The position numbers were made by a program, and so were the translations under genes. DNA of 64,000 nucleotides from Pegea sp. RAD2-039 (lineage: Eukaryota; Chordata; Thaliacea; Salpida; Salpidae): the NCBI GenBank assembly GCA_034620365.1, contig JAQGEQ010000016.1, positions 82,570-146,569 on the forward strand, in the 5' to 3' direction. The number at the start of each line of letters is the position of its first letter. Positions within the stretch are counted from its first letter, which is position 1. Below are positions 10,564 to 23,344 of the stretch, in pieces. A model generated the notes under the pieces. It had not been told where the DNA came from. It saw only the letters and a list, made by a program, of their open reading frames with translations, and did not search any database.

Positions 10564-12834
10564 TTAAGGAGGAGTAAGATTAGGTGGAGGTTCAGTTGTT
10601 GAGCCAACTAATAGATGATGCATGAGCTCATAGGATGGAGCCGTAAATCTTCCGTTTGTTGGATTGGGTAATGCGTAGGGTGGTTGTGGACCATGAAAAT
10701 AGTGACCAGGGAGGACTGGTACACAGTGAGTATATGCTTCACCATGAGTTTTGTCAGAAGATGACCCAGTAAAAGAATCTGGTGCTTGATGCAAATCAGT
10801 ATAGGCATTCGAAAATACTTCAAGCGGTTTGTCTGGTAACGAAAATTGCCTAAATGGACTTACACCACTAGACATTCTGGTTTGTTGTCGGACCATTTGA
10901 CCAGCTCTGAAACCAGATTGTCTTACACCAGAAACCATACTGGGCTCGGAGCTACGTGTTAGTTCAAATCTTGGACTAGAAAGTGAACCAAGCCTATATC
11001 CAAATGATGAGCTCAATGGGCCAGAGAAGGAACCTCGATTACAGCCATTGAATGGACTTAATGTAAATCTTGGGCTAAATTTCGGACCATACATAGGGTC
11101 ATATCTTGGACCATACATAGGGTCATATCTAGGACCATACATAGGGTCAAATCTAGCACCATAAGAGAAGTCAGAAGGCTCATTAAGATCTGGGCCTGAA
11201 TTAGGGACAGCAAATTGAGAAATCCAGGAACTGCACCCTGTTAATTCACTACCTTCCTGGCTAGCTTCAATTCGAGTTGTTTTCACAGACTGCATTAAAT
11301 TAGTAAAATATTAATTTTGTCTAAAATAAATAAAACCCGATCAGTACCTGGAAGGCTGTTGAAAAAGATGGAAGCTTGCAGCATTTTCTTTTACCTACAA
11401 AAAGTAAAATACAACATGATGATTAAAAATACTTCTTGTTCATGAAACAATTATATTACTCAACAAAAAATCTTGTCTAGAACAAATTACAATTTTATTG
11501 AAAAGTGGTTAGCTATTTCTATTTACTTTACCTTTTTGGCTTAAGTCAATTACAGGATAAGTTTTAAAATGTTCAGTCTCCTTTTCTGCTGCTGGTTCTT
11601 CACCCTGCAAGATATCACGTTATTACTTATTTTGAAAACTTAATTTTTACATCAGAAGTTGTTAAAAGTAAATGCTTGAAAAGTAAAACATCAACTTTAA
11701 ATAATATATGATTAAATTGATAATTGTGTATAATGTTATAAGTGATGCCTTAATTTTGTTACTTACTTCAGGAATCAATAATTTATTTATTGATTCTGTT
11801 GCCCTGACAAGATTCATTTGTGCTCTTGGACCTTTTGTAGTTATTACTACATGCATGGGTTTATCAGATTCAACATAATAATCGAGCATCTGAAAAAAAA
11901 TTCCGAGTTAATTAACTAATTTTAATTTTGTTAAAAAAGAAAATATGCGCCAAGCTCGTAATCTTCAGAAGTTGATAACTCTTCAAACATAAAATTTTAG
12001 CTTTAGATCATTCATATAGTATTTTTTATATATAAAAAAATTAGATTATCATTTTTTATATTTCCAAAGATTAATCGAATTACATAAATGACCTTTATAT
12101 GATTATTAAAGAATCTTTTTCCATGAATTCTGATCTCAGAACACGTTTCGTTTTCAATCTTTTGAATCATACATCCGTTTTGCCCGGTAATCCGTTCGAC
12201 AAAGTTGCACTGAACAACACTTTTATTTATCAAGTGAATTTATACATGTTTTACAAATTATGATTGTTTATGAAACTAGTCGCTGAATGAAATTTTATAT
12301 AAAATTATTACACAATTTTTCTTAAGTTATATATTTGATTATAATCCATATTAGTATGTAACTGAAAAATTATGAATATTTGATTGTTGTTTTTTGTCTA
12401 TTGAATTAATATTTCAGTAATACTTTCATTAACACTTACTAATTCATCTTTCATTGTTGGTAGAAGAATGTTCTTTACTAAGACTGTAGTTTCTTCAGGG
12501 TTTGAAAAGCATTCATGTCTATTTGCTTCCGGAACATTTTTATCATTTTCCGCAGCTATCTTCATTTCTTCTACAATTCCTACAACAGAATTTTAAATTA
12601 TTTCTAAGCATTCAACAAATTGATAAGTTAATAAGATTCAAGAGTTGCTTCTGCTTAAATTCATGATTTATCATTACTGTAAAATTTAAAAATATAAATT
12701 AGGAAAAACTAACTTTCTCTCACGGCTGTCTTGGCTCGGAAGAGAAATTTTTCTTGAAGTATTTCTTCAGCCTGTAATAGCTCCTTTAATAATATTTTTT
12801 GTTCATCAATCGCAGGTTGGGAATCAGCAAACAT
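10564..12834 (-). CDS. STAR/Sam68-like KH RNA-binding protein, copy II
   Basis: Seven exons: 12834-12714, 12579-12440, 12209-12093, 11889-11767, 11604-11532, 11394-11348 and 11289-10564, all with GT-AG introns and consistent phase, about 448 aa. The N-terminal exons 1-2 are helical and may stand in for a QUA1 dimerisation region, but that match is weak. Exons 3-4 hold one KH domain (GxxG loop GQNG; HVVITTKGPRAQ; NKLLIPE). The long last exon encodes a Ser/Pro/Gly/Tyr-rich tail with three octapeptide units of type R[FY]DPMYGP, a low-complexity region typical of RNA-binding proteins. Expected role: binding of single-stranded RNA in the nucleus or cytoplasm. Intact. The tail differs from copy III at eight residues. 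Confidence 0.8.
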
Positions 12835-14414
12835 TTTTTATAAATCTTTTGTTTCCTGAAAAGTTGAAAATTAGTTTTACTAAAATACTTTTCATTAAGA
12901 ATTGAAAGGATTTACTAACTTAAGATTTGTATACTTAGAGTAATCAAATACTTCCTTATAAGGCATTTTAAAGTATTTCAATAGATTTCAATTAGTTTCT
13001 TTAAGTAAATTATCAATTATTTAACTTTTATTATTTATCTAACACGTTTTCTGTAGTCTTTTATAACTTATTATATCACAAAGTTTTATAAAAATTGTAT
13101 TATAAGAAACACACTTATGTTTTATATTTATTATATATACATAATATATATTTACTAATGAAAATAGCACCATTTTTTAATTTATAATTTGTAATGATAA
13201 TTTGGTTATTCATCAATTTTTCTAAGAAATGGTTGTTGTTAAGCTTTTATTTACTATCCAAGTTTAGTTTACTTTATAGTTAGTTCATTAATTAAATTGG
13301 TTATAAATGTTTATCATTAACTATAAACAAATGCTTAAAATTATACCTAAATAAAAATTTTAAATATTTATTCATAAGTTTTAAAAGAATATTCAAAGCT
13401 CCAAATGAACACGAAGTTCAAAGTTTTAAGTAAAAAAAAAGTATAATAACTTTAGATATTAATGTTTGTAAAGTTCAAATATAAAATAATTACTAATATA
13501 ATTCATTTTAATTTGTAAATATGTTCCATCAAATAAATTAAAATAATAATTATACTAATTAACAAATTAATATGTAAACTAAATACAAACTTAATAACTA
13601 AATTAATTAATAAATTAATAATCAAATTAATTAAAACAAGTAATTAAAATACACCCAGATTACTGAAAAAAAATATAAATCATTGTAATGCAAGTCACAT
13701 GACTAGACTAACTGCATGAATAGTTATAAAACTTTTCTAAATTTTTCTAAATTATTTCATTAATGTAATTTGGTTTACGAAATATACTTTTAGCTTTACT
13801 TTTTAGTTCTAGAAGTATTACAAAATTACAAAACTAAAGTGTTCAGTTTTATTATTATAATTACATAAAAGAATCCTTTATTTAGTAAAATTCAGTCAAA
13901 TAAAAACATTTTATTAACTTAATAATTGATTTTTTTGCAACCATCAGTCAAAGTATATGACAAAAAGTCTGATTTATACTTTAAAATGCCCAAATCGTTT
14001 GAATTTTTATTAAAAAACGAATAATTGCCTTAAATTAGCTTCACATTTTAACAACTTTGGCAACAAAGAAGGTTTAACAATTTTTATATTAATAATTATC
14101 AAACACTATTCAATTAAAAAACTTTAAATTGCAAATAACATGATCAGACTAACTGCATGAATATTTATACAACTTTTTTTAATTTTTCTAAATCATTTAG
14201 TTAATGTAATTTGGTTTACGAAATCTACTTTCAGCTTTACTTTTTAGTTCTAGAAGTATTACAAAATTAACAAAACTTAGACTTCTTAGTTCTATTATTA
14301 TAATTACATAAAAGAAGTTTTTATCTAATTATTCAGTTCATTATATTATTATCATTATATTATTTTATTTATATTTAAAGAAAACAATTTGTAAATATAC
14401 TTGGCTGATGCAAG
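12835..14414. other. Upstream region of STAR copy II
   Basis: AT-rich copy of 1343-2929. No coding sequence recognised. Confidence 0.4.
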
Positions 14415-14620
14415 AGATACAACTCAATGATCTGCAGATAAAAATGAAGATGATATTATCATTTGTCAGTTGACTCACTTTGTGTTCGAAAAATGCTCTG
14501 AAAATCCTTCTGAATACAAAATTTAGTTGAAGGATTAAGAAGAAGAGTTAGAGGAAATGAAAAAGGACAGAAAAGAGTTGAAAGAAAAGCTTGAAACTGC
14601 TAAAAAAGAAGGTTTATAAA
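14415..14620 (+). pseudogene. Decayed gene fragment, arm II copy
   Basis: Best preserved of the three: ADKNEDDIIICQLTHFVFE runs on as KCSENPSEYKI, then stops, then EEELEEMKKDRKELKEKLE to a TAA. Two in-frame stops in a short stretch make it non-functional as read. Family not recognised. Confidence 0.35.
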
Positions 14621-14695
14621 TAGATAAAATGCTGAATTGAGTAAATTGTAATCAGGGTTTCCAACTACTTTATATTTAAACGTTCAAACTGTATA

Positions 14696-14803
14696 ATGAA
14701 CACTACTAAAGAAATGAATGAACAATGGAATATTAATTCATTAAACTTTGACAGTCGGTTTCAAATCAACAAACACAGCTCTTGGAACATACAACCAAGA
14801 TAG
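14696..14803 (+). CDS. Small ORF, 35 codons, doubtful
   Basis: Begins MNTTKEMNEQWNINSLNFDS and ends at TAG 14801-14803. Copies I and III keep most of the frame, but copy I has lost the first ATG. It may be another exon of the decayed gene at 14415. Function unknown. Confidence 0.2.
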   Translation: MNTTKEMNEQWNINSLNFDSRFQINKHSSWNIQPR

Positions 14804-15204
14804 TTTAACAATTTTCAAGTAAAACAATTCCTACTTTAACTACGAGACTTATGGTGCTTATAACTACTAAACTTATAGTTTTTGTGTTTGCAATAAGAGC
14901 TCTGTACTTTATTGTTTTCAGCTATGCGTTAAATAAAAAAAAATGCAATTTAACCAAACAAATTTGTCAACTTTGGTTTATAATATATCTTAAAACCTAT
15001 TTTCTCAACAAAACGTTTGCAATTTATCTGTTCGTCGATTTCAAGTTTTAAGTTTTTATTACCTGGTGATAAAAACCTGGTGATTTTTATCAAATGGTTT
15101 TTCCCTAATTGAAAGAATATTAATTCTAGTTTGAAATTAAAAAAAATTTGGGACTTTTAATTTATCTCTTATCTGTTAGCAACAATTTAATACTGATTAA
15201 CGAA

Positions 15205-15540
15205 ATTAATTAAGAGTTTACGGGTTTTAGGGTTGAGGATCTAGAGTTTAATGTGATTCTATAGATGTAAAAATTGAGTATTTCAATGAATGACGACTGA
15301 AATAATAGAAAAGGATCAGCTTAAGAATACGCTGATGCATTTTGAAAGTCAAGATTTTGCACTCTAAGGACTTTCCAATGCAATATGCATTATTTGCATA
15401 TCAATACAAGAAAAGTAATTTAAAAAGATTTTGAAATAGTCTATTGGGTAAAAGAGGTTTGTTTCATAGAGTGTTATTAAAAAATGTATATTACGGTAGT
15501 ATATACTATGTACCATTACTTATGTATGATTAAAATCTAT
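15205..15540. repeat. Third copy of the STAR 3' flank sequence
   Basis: GAGTTTACGGGTTTTAGG through TGTACCATTACTTATGTATG matches 9745-10060 and the inverted 22985-22670. It lies in the spacer between arms II and III without a gene beside it. Confidence 0.65.
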
Positions 15541-15830
15541 CCAACAGCTATTGCCATGTCGAAGTCGCTCGCGTTGTTCAAAATTAAGTTGAACCGTTTT
15601 AATGTTACCAACACTGTCATTTCTAAACTGTGATTTTTTCTCTTTCTTATATTATCAGTATTCTATGTAATTTTTCACTGTTATATGCTTTGAGGACTAC
15701 TGAAATGTCATGTGTTCCATCTTTTACTTTCTATATTTTTGACTAAATAGATGTTAGTTGTGAGAATGTGTGTTAGCGAGAGGTGCTTTCTCCTTCACAT
15801 TTATTGTAATAAATAAATTTGGTTGTAAGC
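15541..15830 (+). mobile_element. Retrotransposon 3' end, solo fragment
   Basis: Plus-strand 3' terminal part of the same CR1/L2-like family: ATGTCGAAGTCGCTCGCG, then CTTTGAGGACTACTGAAATG, then GTTAGCGAGAGGTGCTTTCT and an AATAAATAAA tail at about 15808-15820. No RT coding part remains. Confidence 0.8.
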
Positions 15831-16207
15831 TAGCTTAAACTGATGAAAAGTAAGAAACTTATATTTTGTTTATTGTTGTTGTTGTTTATTAACCATATCT
15901 TCAATCAATAATAACAAAGAAGATTCCCTTTTTAAATTTAGTCAATAGCTTGTCTGTCAAACAATCCTCAATTTATGACTATTACACATTAAGCTGTTTA
16001 TGAACTATTGTTTGGTTTCACTGTACCAGCCTTACTCTATTCATAACTGTCCATCAAATATACGGTCCTCCTTTTCTATCGTTTAGACTTGGTACTGACT
16101 GGTCTCCAACCAGATTGAAAGTTAACAAATAATAAATATGTACATTTGTTTTTGCATCTGAACCGAATGTGTACATATGCCCCCTACTAACTTCTCTTGT
16201 TAACTTC

Positions 16208-16297
16208 TTAATTCAAACACATAATTGTTATGACTTTTTTTTTGTGACCGTATTCCAGAAACTCTTTTATGCCAAGGTGTATGCCAAGGTCTTCCAT
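16208..16297 (-). CDS. Short ORF after the promoter-like module, copy 3
   Basis: 29 codons beginning MEDLGIHLGIKEFLEYGH. Same length as the ORF at 4561-4650. Directly downstream of the inverted TATA/CRE/CCAAT module. Whether it is translated is unknown. Confidence 0.25.
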   Translation of the reverse strand: MEDLGIHLGIKEFLEYGHKKKVITIMCLN

Positions 16298-16950
16298 GAC
16301 AAACTGCTTTATTTTCTGGTACTAAGTTCGTGTATTGCTTTTTAAATAGTTGGAAGTTAATGTTTAAGTTATGTCTGCAAATTCTTTGTATTTAAAATGA
16401 TTCCTTATATAGAGTTTTAGTCAATTAAATAAGGCTTCTATCGAAACGATGAACGTACTAACGATACGATGTTTTTACCAACAAGTCAATGATTAAATGA
16501 ATGTAGTTCATTCAATATTTAGATTCAATACATTTCCGGTAAAATATTTCAATTGTATCACGTACAAACAATCAACATGTCACTTTCTTTTCTACCAAAT
16601 AATTGGTCAAGACACTAAAGTTAAGATGTTTTCTCAAATACCCAATGAGAAGACGCCCATTAGCTTATGACGTCACATCCAGTAATATCTAGCTACAAAC
16701 GAAAGTGTGACGTCATACCCGAGTGTTGAAAACTTGTCTGCAGTGATGACATCATAAGATATCGCGATTTACAATAACCTTTCTAGTGATGATAACTCTT
16801 TTAAGTATGATGACATAGTGATAAAAGATAATGTCGATTCGAGTGAAAAATATATCTATAATTGTGATGACGTAATCTATTTTTGTTCTGGTTGTTTATC
16901 TCCTTTCTTCAGCAAAATTTTGAAGCTTCAAATAAAGAACAGACAGATGT
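16298..16950 (-). promoter_or_regulatory. Promoter-like module, copy 3 (inverted)
   Basis: Inverted copy of 3909-4560. TGACGTCA occurs near 16668 and 16708, and a further TGACGTAAT near 16868. The counterpart of the TATA box near 16410 reads CTATATAAGG on the minus strand. It directly adjoins the long CCAAT array. Confidence 0.45.
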
Positions 16951-16954
16951 ACGT

Positions 16955-17430
16955 TGATTGCTGATTGGTTGGTTGCTGATTGGTTGGTTGCTGAATGGTT
17001 GGCTGCTGAGAGGTTGGTTACTGATTGGTTGATTGCTGATTGGTTGGTTGCTGAAAGGTTGGTTACTGATTGGTTGATTGCTGATTGGTTGATTGCTGAT
17101 TGGTTGGTTGCTGATTGGTTGAATGCTGATTTGTTGGCTGTTGAGAGGTTGGTTATTGATTGGTTGATTGCTGAGAGGTTGGTTGCTGATTGGTTGATTG
17201 CTGATTGCTGATTGGTTGGTTGCTGAGAGGTTGGTTGCTGATTGGTTGATTGCTGATTGGTTGGTTACTCAGAGGTTGGTTGCTGGTTGGTTGATTGCTG
17301 ATTGGTTGGTTGCTGATTGGTTGGTTGCCGATTGGTTGATTGCTGATTGGTTGGTTGCTGATTGGTTGGTTGCTGATTGGTTGATTGCTGATTGGTTGAT
17401 TGCTGGTTGGTTAGTTGGTGACTGGTTGGT
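16955..17430 (-). repeat. 15-bp CCAAT-box minisatellite, long allele
   Basis: About 31 units of GATTGGTTGGTTGCT or close variants on the plus strand, which on the minus strand are CCAATCAGCAA units. Variants such as GAGAGG for GATTGG break some boxes, and one unit near 17195 is shortened. Both plus-strand reading frames (ADWLV repeats) are by-products of the 15-bp period; I do not call a protein. Confidence 0.9.
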
Positions 17431-18094
17431 TAAATTTAATATTGACTTGGTTCAGAACTTCATTTAAACTGTAACTACTTACTTTTAAACTGTAAATTTC
17501 CTAAATTATCTTCCTGTTGAACTAGCAGTTAGTTTTTTCGTATTAAATCAATTATTGCTAACAAATAAGAGATAAATTACAAGTCCCATATTTTTTTTAA
17601 TTACAAGCTAGAATTAATATTCTTTCAATTAGGAGAAAAAGCATTTGGTGATAAAAACTTAAATCTTGAAATCTACCAACAGATGAATTTTAAATACAGA
17701 TATCAAAAACCTTTTGTTGAGTAAATAGGTTTTAAGATATATTTTAAACCAAAGTTGACAAATTTCGTTGGGTTAAATTGCATTTTATTTATTTAACACA
17801 TAGCTGAAAACAATAAATTATACAGCTCTTATAGCAAACACAAAAACTATAAGTTTAGTAGTTAAAAGCACCATAATTCTCGTAGTTAAAGTAGGAATTG
17901 TTTTACTTGAAAATTGTTAAACTATCTTGGTTGTATGTTCCAAGAGCTGTGTTTGTTGATTTGAAACCCACTGTCAAAGTTTAATGAATTAATATTCCAT
18001 TGTTCATTCATTTCTTTAGTAGTGTTTATTAAACAGTTTGAACGTTTAAATATAAAATAGTTGGAAACCCTGACATACAATTTACATCAGCATT

Positions 18095-18310
18095 TTATCT
18101 ATTTATAAACCTTCTTTTTTGGCAATTTCAAGCTTTTCTTTCAACTCTTTTCTGTCCTTTTTCGTTTCCTCTAACTCTTCTTCTTAATCTTTCAACTAAA
18201 TTTTGTATTCAGAAGGATTTTCAGAGCATTTTTCGAACACAAAGTGAGTCAACTGACAAATGATAATTTCATCTTCATTTTTATCTGCAGATCATTGAGT
18301 TGTATCTCTT
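18095..18310 (-). pseudogene. Decayed gene fragment, arm III copy
   Basis: Minus-strand counterpart of 2930-3125 and 14415-14620, with the same Lys/Glu-rich end and stops. Confidence 0.3.
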
Positions 18311-19880
18311 GCATCAGCCAAGTATATTTACAAATTGTTTTATTTAAATATAAATAAAATAATATAATGATAATAATATAATAAACTTAATAATTAGATA
18401 AAACCTTATTTTATGTAATTATAATAATAGAACTAAGAAGTCTAAGTTTTGTTAATTTTGTAATACATTCAGAACTAAAAAGTAAAGCTGAAAGTAGATT
18501 TCGTAAACCAAATTACATTAACTAAATGATTTAGGAAAATTAAAAAAAGTTTTATAAATATTCATGCAGTTAGTCTGATCATGTTATTTGCAATTTAAAG
18601 TTTTTTAATTGAATAGTGTTTGATAATTATTAATATAAAAATTGTTAAACCTTCCTTGTTGCCAAAGGTGTTAAAATGTGAAGCTAATTTGAGGAAATTA
18701 TTCGTTTTTTAATCAAAATTCAAACGATTTGGGCATTTTAAAGTATAAATCAGACTTTTTGTCATATACTTTGACTGATGGTTGCAAAAAATCAATTATT
18801 AAGTTAATAAAATGTTTTATTTGACTTAAATTTACTAAATAAAGGATTCTTTTATGTAATTATAATAATAAAACTAAGCAGTTTAGTTTTGTAATTTTGT
18901 AATACTTCTAGAACTAAATTGTAAAGCTAAAAGTATATTTCGTAAACCAAGTTACATTAATGAAATAATTTAGAAAAATTAAAAACGTCTTATAATCATG
19001 CAGTTAGTCTAGTCATGTGACTTGCATTACAATGATTTATAATTTTTTTCAGTAATCTGAGTGTATTTTCATTAGTTGTTATGAATAGTTTGATTATTAA
19101 TTTATTAATTAATTAAATCTTTAGATAATTAATTACTTTAATTTTTAATTTATTAATTTGTATAATTATTATTTTAATTTATTTGATAGAATATATTTAC
19201 AAATTAAAATGAATTATATTAGTAATTATTTTATATATGAACTTTACAAACATTAATATCTAAAGTTATTATACTTTTTTTTTACTTAAAACTTTGAACT
19301 TCGTGTTCATTTAAAGCTTTGAATATTCTTTTGAAACTTATGAATAAGTATTTAAAATTTTTATTTAGGTATAATTTTAAGCATTTGTTTATAGTTAATG
19401 ATAAACATTTATAACCAATTTAATTAATGAACTAACTATAAAGTAAACTAAACTTGGATAGTAAATAAAAGCTTTACAGCAACCATTTCTTAGAAAAATT
19501 GATGAGTAACCAAATTATCATTACAAATTATAAATAAAAAAATGGTGCTGTTTTCATTAGTAAATATATATTATGCATATATAATAAATATAAAACATAT
19601 GTGTGTTTCTTATAATACAATTTTTATAAAACTTTGTGATATAATAAGTTATAAAAGACTACAGAAAACGTGTTAGATAAATAATAAAAGTTAAATAATT
19701 GATAATTTACTTAAAGAAACTAATTGAAATCTATTGAAATACTTTAAAATGCCTTATAAGGAAGTATGTGATTACTCTAAGTATACAAATCTTAAGTTAG
19801 TAAATCCTTTCAATTCTTAATGAAAAGTATTTTAGTAAAACTAATTTTCAATTTTACAGGAAACAAAAGATTTATAAAAA
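18311..19880. other. Upstream region of STAR copy III
   Basis: AT-rich inverted copy of 1343-2929. Probably includes the promoter and 5' leader of copy III; no specific element can be assigned. Confidence 0.4.
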
Positions 19881-22158
19881 ATGTTTGCTGATTCCCAACC
19901 TGCGATTGATGAACAAAAAATATTATTAAAGGAGCTATTACAGGCTGAAGAAATACTTCAAAATAAGTTTCTCTTCCGAGCCAAGACAGCTGTGAGAGAA
20001 AGTTAGTTTTTCCTAATTTATATTTTTAATTTTTACAGTAATGATAAATCATGAATTTAAGCAGAAGCAACTCTTAAATTTTATTAACTTATCAATTTGT
20101 TGAATGCTTAGAAATAATTTAAAATTCTGTTGTAGGAATTATAGAAGAAATGAAGATAGCTGCGGAAAATGATAAAAATGTTCCGGAAGCAAATAGACAT
20201 GAATGCTTTTCAAACCCTGAAGAAACTACAGTCTTAGTAAAGAACATTCTTCTACCAACAATGAAAGATGAATTAGTAAGTGTTAATGAAAGCATTACTG
20301 AAATATTAATTCAATAGACAAAAAACAACAATCAAATATTCATAATTTCTCAGTTACATACTAATATAGATTAATATCAAATATAAAACTTAAGAAAAAT
20401 TTTGTAATAATTTTTTATAAAATTTCATTCAGCGACTAGTTTCATAAACAATCATAGTTTGTAAAACATGTTTAAATTCACTTGATAAATAAAAGTGTTG
20501 TTCAGTGCAACTTTGTCGAACGGATTACCGGGCAAAACGGATGTATGATAAAAAAGATTGAAAACAAAACGTGTTCTGAGATCAGAATTCATGGAAAAAG
20601 ATTCTTTAATAATCACATAAAGGTCATTTACGATTATGTAATTCGATTAATCTTTGGAAATATACAAAACGATAATCTAGTTTTTTTATATATAAAAAAT
20701 ACTATATGAATGATCTAAAGCTAAAATTTTATGTTTGAAGAGTTATCAACTTCTGAAGATTACGAGCTTGGCGCATATTTTCTTTTTTAACAAAATTAAA
20801 ATTGGTTAATTAACTCCGAATTTTTTTTTCAGATGCTCGATTATTATGTTGAATCTGATAAACCCTTGCATGTAGTAATAACTACAAAAGGTCCAAGAGC
20901 ACAAATGAATCTTGACAGGGCAACAGAATCAATAAATAAATTGTTGATTCCTGAAGTAAGTAACAAAATTAAGGCATCACCTATAACATTATACACAATT
21001 ATCAATTTAATCATATATTATTTAAAGTTGATGTTTTACTTTTCAAGCATTTACTTTTAACAACTTCGGATGTATAAATTAAGTTTTCAAAATAAGTAAT
21101 AACGTGATATCTTGCAGGGTGAAGAACCAGCAGCAGAAAAGGAGACTGAACAGTTTAAAACTTATCCTGTAATTGACCTAAGCCAAAAAGGTAAAGTAAA
21201 TAGAAATAGCTAACAACTTTTCAATAAAATTGTAATTTGTTCTAGACAAGATTTTTTGTTGAGTAATATAATTGTTTCATGAACAAGAAGTATTTTTAAT
21301 CATCATGTTGTATTTTACTTTTTGTAGGTAAAAGAAAATGCTGCAAGCTTCCATCTTTTTCAACAGCCTTCCAGGTACTGATCGGGTTTTATTTATTTTA
21401 GACAAAATTAATATTTTACTAAATTAATGCAGTCTGTGAAAACAACTCGAATTGAAGCTAGCCAGGAAGGTAGTGAATTAACAGGGTGCAGTTCCTGGAT
21501 TTCTCAATTTGCTGTCCCTAATTCAGGCCCAGACCTTAATGAGCCTTCTGACTTCTCTTATGGTGCTAGATTTGACCCTATGTATGGTCCTAGATATGAC
21601 CCTATGTATGGTCCACGATATGACCCTATGTATGGTCCGAAATTTAGCCCAAGATTTACATTAAGTCCATTCAATGGCTGTAATCGACAATATTTCTCTG
21701 GTCCATCGAGCTCATCATTTGGTTATGGGCTTGGTTCACTTTACAGTCCAAGATTTGAACTAACACGTAGCTCCGAGCCCAGTATGGTTTCTGGTGTAAG
21801 ACAATCTGGTTTCAGAGCTGGTCAAATGGTCCGACCACAAACCAGAATGTCTAGTGGTGTAAGTCCATTTAGGCAATTTTCGTTACCAGACAAACCGCTT
21901 GAAGTATTTTCGAATGCCTATACTGATTTGCATCAAGCACCAGATTCTTTTACTGGGTCATCTTCTGACAAAACTCATGGTGAAGCATATACTCACTGTG
22001 TACCAGTCCTCCCTGGTCACTATTTTCATGGTCAACAACCACCCTACCCATTACCCAATCCAACAAACGGAAGATTTACGGCTCCATCCTATGAGCTCAT
22101 GCATCATCTATTAGTTGGTTCAACAACTGAACCTCCACCTAATCTTACTCCTCCTTAA
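19881..22158 (+). CDS. STAR/Sam68-like KH RNA-binding protein, copy III
   Basis: Exons 19881-20001, 20136-20275, 20506-20622, 20833-20955, 21118-21190, 21328-21374 and 21433-22158; all introns GT-AG, phases consistent, 448 aa. KH domain about residues 87-167 (CNFVERITGQNG...NKLLIPE) with GQNG in the RNA-binding loop. A short basic Cys-containing exon (KRKCCKLPSF) precedes the Ser/Pro/Gly/Tyr-rich tail with three R[FY]DPMYGP repeats. The start was chosen because the upstream ATG at 19749 cannot be spliced in frame. A poly(A) signal AATAAA lies near 22250. Family role is RNA binding and RNA processing; no specific target can be inferred. Confidence 0.82.
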
Positions 22159-23344
22159 ATTTTCACCGCTGAAAAGTTATCATTGTTTGTAAGATCTTCA
22201 ATATAAAGATGATTTTAAATATCCCGAAATTATATTAAGTTCGTGAAGAAATAAATAAAATGTTAAATTAATATTTGTTTGTTTTTTTTTAGAAGAAATC
22301 TGTTACATCAATTAAAACGTGTTCATAGCTACTAGTAATATTTCATCAATAGCCTATAATGTTGACTGGAGAAACGTTTATTAACAATTAGGAGTAATAA
22401 CAATTAAAAGTAGTTAAAATTTATGAAATCAAATACCTCCTTTTTTTCATAGAGATCTTTTTAAATTGTTTAATCTTTTTGATCAAATTAGAGATCTGAA
22501 CATAAAGAACCCTCTTCGTAACCAATTTAATAAAAACTGATGTCTTAACAGAAGTCTCCAAGTTACCGGAACAGGCTAAACTTGACATTTTTTAACGGTT
22601 CAACTTCATTTTGAACAACGCGAGCGACTTCGACATGGCAATAGCTGTTGGATAGATTTTAATCATACATAAGTAATGGTACATAGTATATACTACCGTA
22701 ATAGACATTTTTTAATAACACTTTATGAAACAAACCTCTTTTACCCAATAGACTATTTCAAAATCTTTTTAAATTACTTTTCTTGTATTGATATGCAAAT
22801 AACGCATATTGCATTAGAAAGTCCTTAGAGTGCAAAATCTTGACTTTCAAAATGCATCAGCGTATTCTTAAGCTGATCCTTTTGTCTTATTTCAGTCGTC
22901 ATTCATTGAAATACTCAATTTATACTTCTATAGAATCACATTAAACTCTAGATCTTCAACCCTAAAACCCGTAAACTCCTTCTGTAGTTTTGTATCTATA
23001 CTATGTACCCTTACTTTTGTATGAATAAGATCTATCTAATGCTATTATCAAATAATGTTTGCAGATGTTAATCTCTAGAATTCAAAAAGATGCCATTAAC
23101 TGTCCATATATCTTTATCCATTTATGAAATATTTCAAAAATATATTTCATTTCATTGAAATCTATTTCAAAATTCATATTTCATTGAGGTTATATTGACC
23201 ATCGAGTGTTTCTTCTATAAACTAGATAGACTAAATCTGTTACAATAGCTTTCTTAAATCTATAAGTTTTAAACTAAGAAATTAGTCAAGTTTTATAAAC
23301 TATTTAAAGCTTAGCTAGCTATAAAACCTACATATATAAAAACA
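22159..23344. other. 3' flank of STAR copy III
   Basis: Mirror of 10563-9360. Includes a small retrotransposon 3' fragment at about 22595-22650. No gene. Confidence 0.5.

Larger units (their letters stand above)
9360..15175. repeat. Inverted duplication arm II
   Basis: About 5.8 kb matching 23345-17560 in inverted orientation. It includes the 3' flank, all seven exons and the upstream region of STAR copy II. The inner part (11500-15170) also matches arm I directly. The two arms are separated by about 2.4 kb. Divergence is a few percent by eye. Confidence 0.8.

Noticed and set aside
16954-17467. Plus-strand frames of ADWLV-type pentapeptide repeats
   Set aside because: The 15-bp minisatellite is free of stops by its period alone. 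Homologous arrays are short, and the CCAAT reading on the other strand explains the conservation better.
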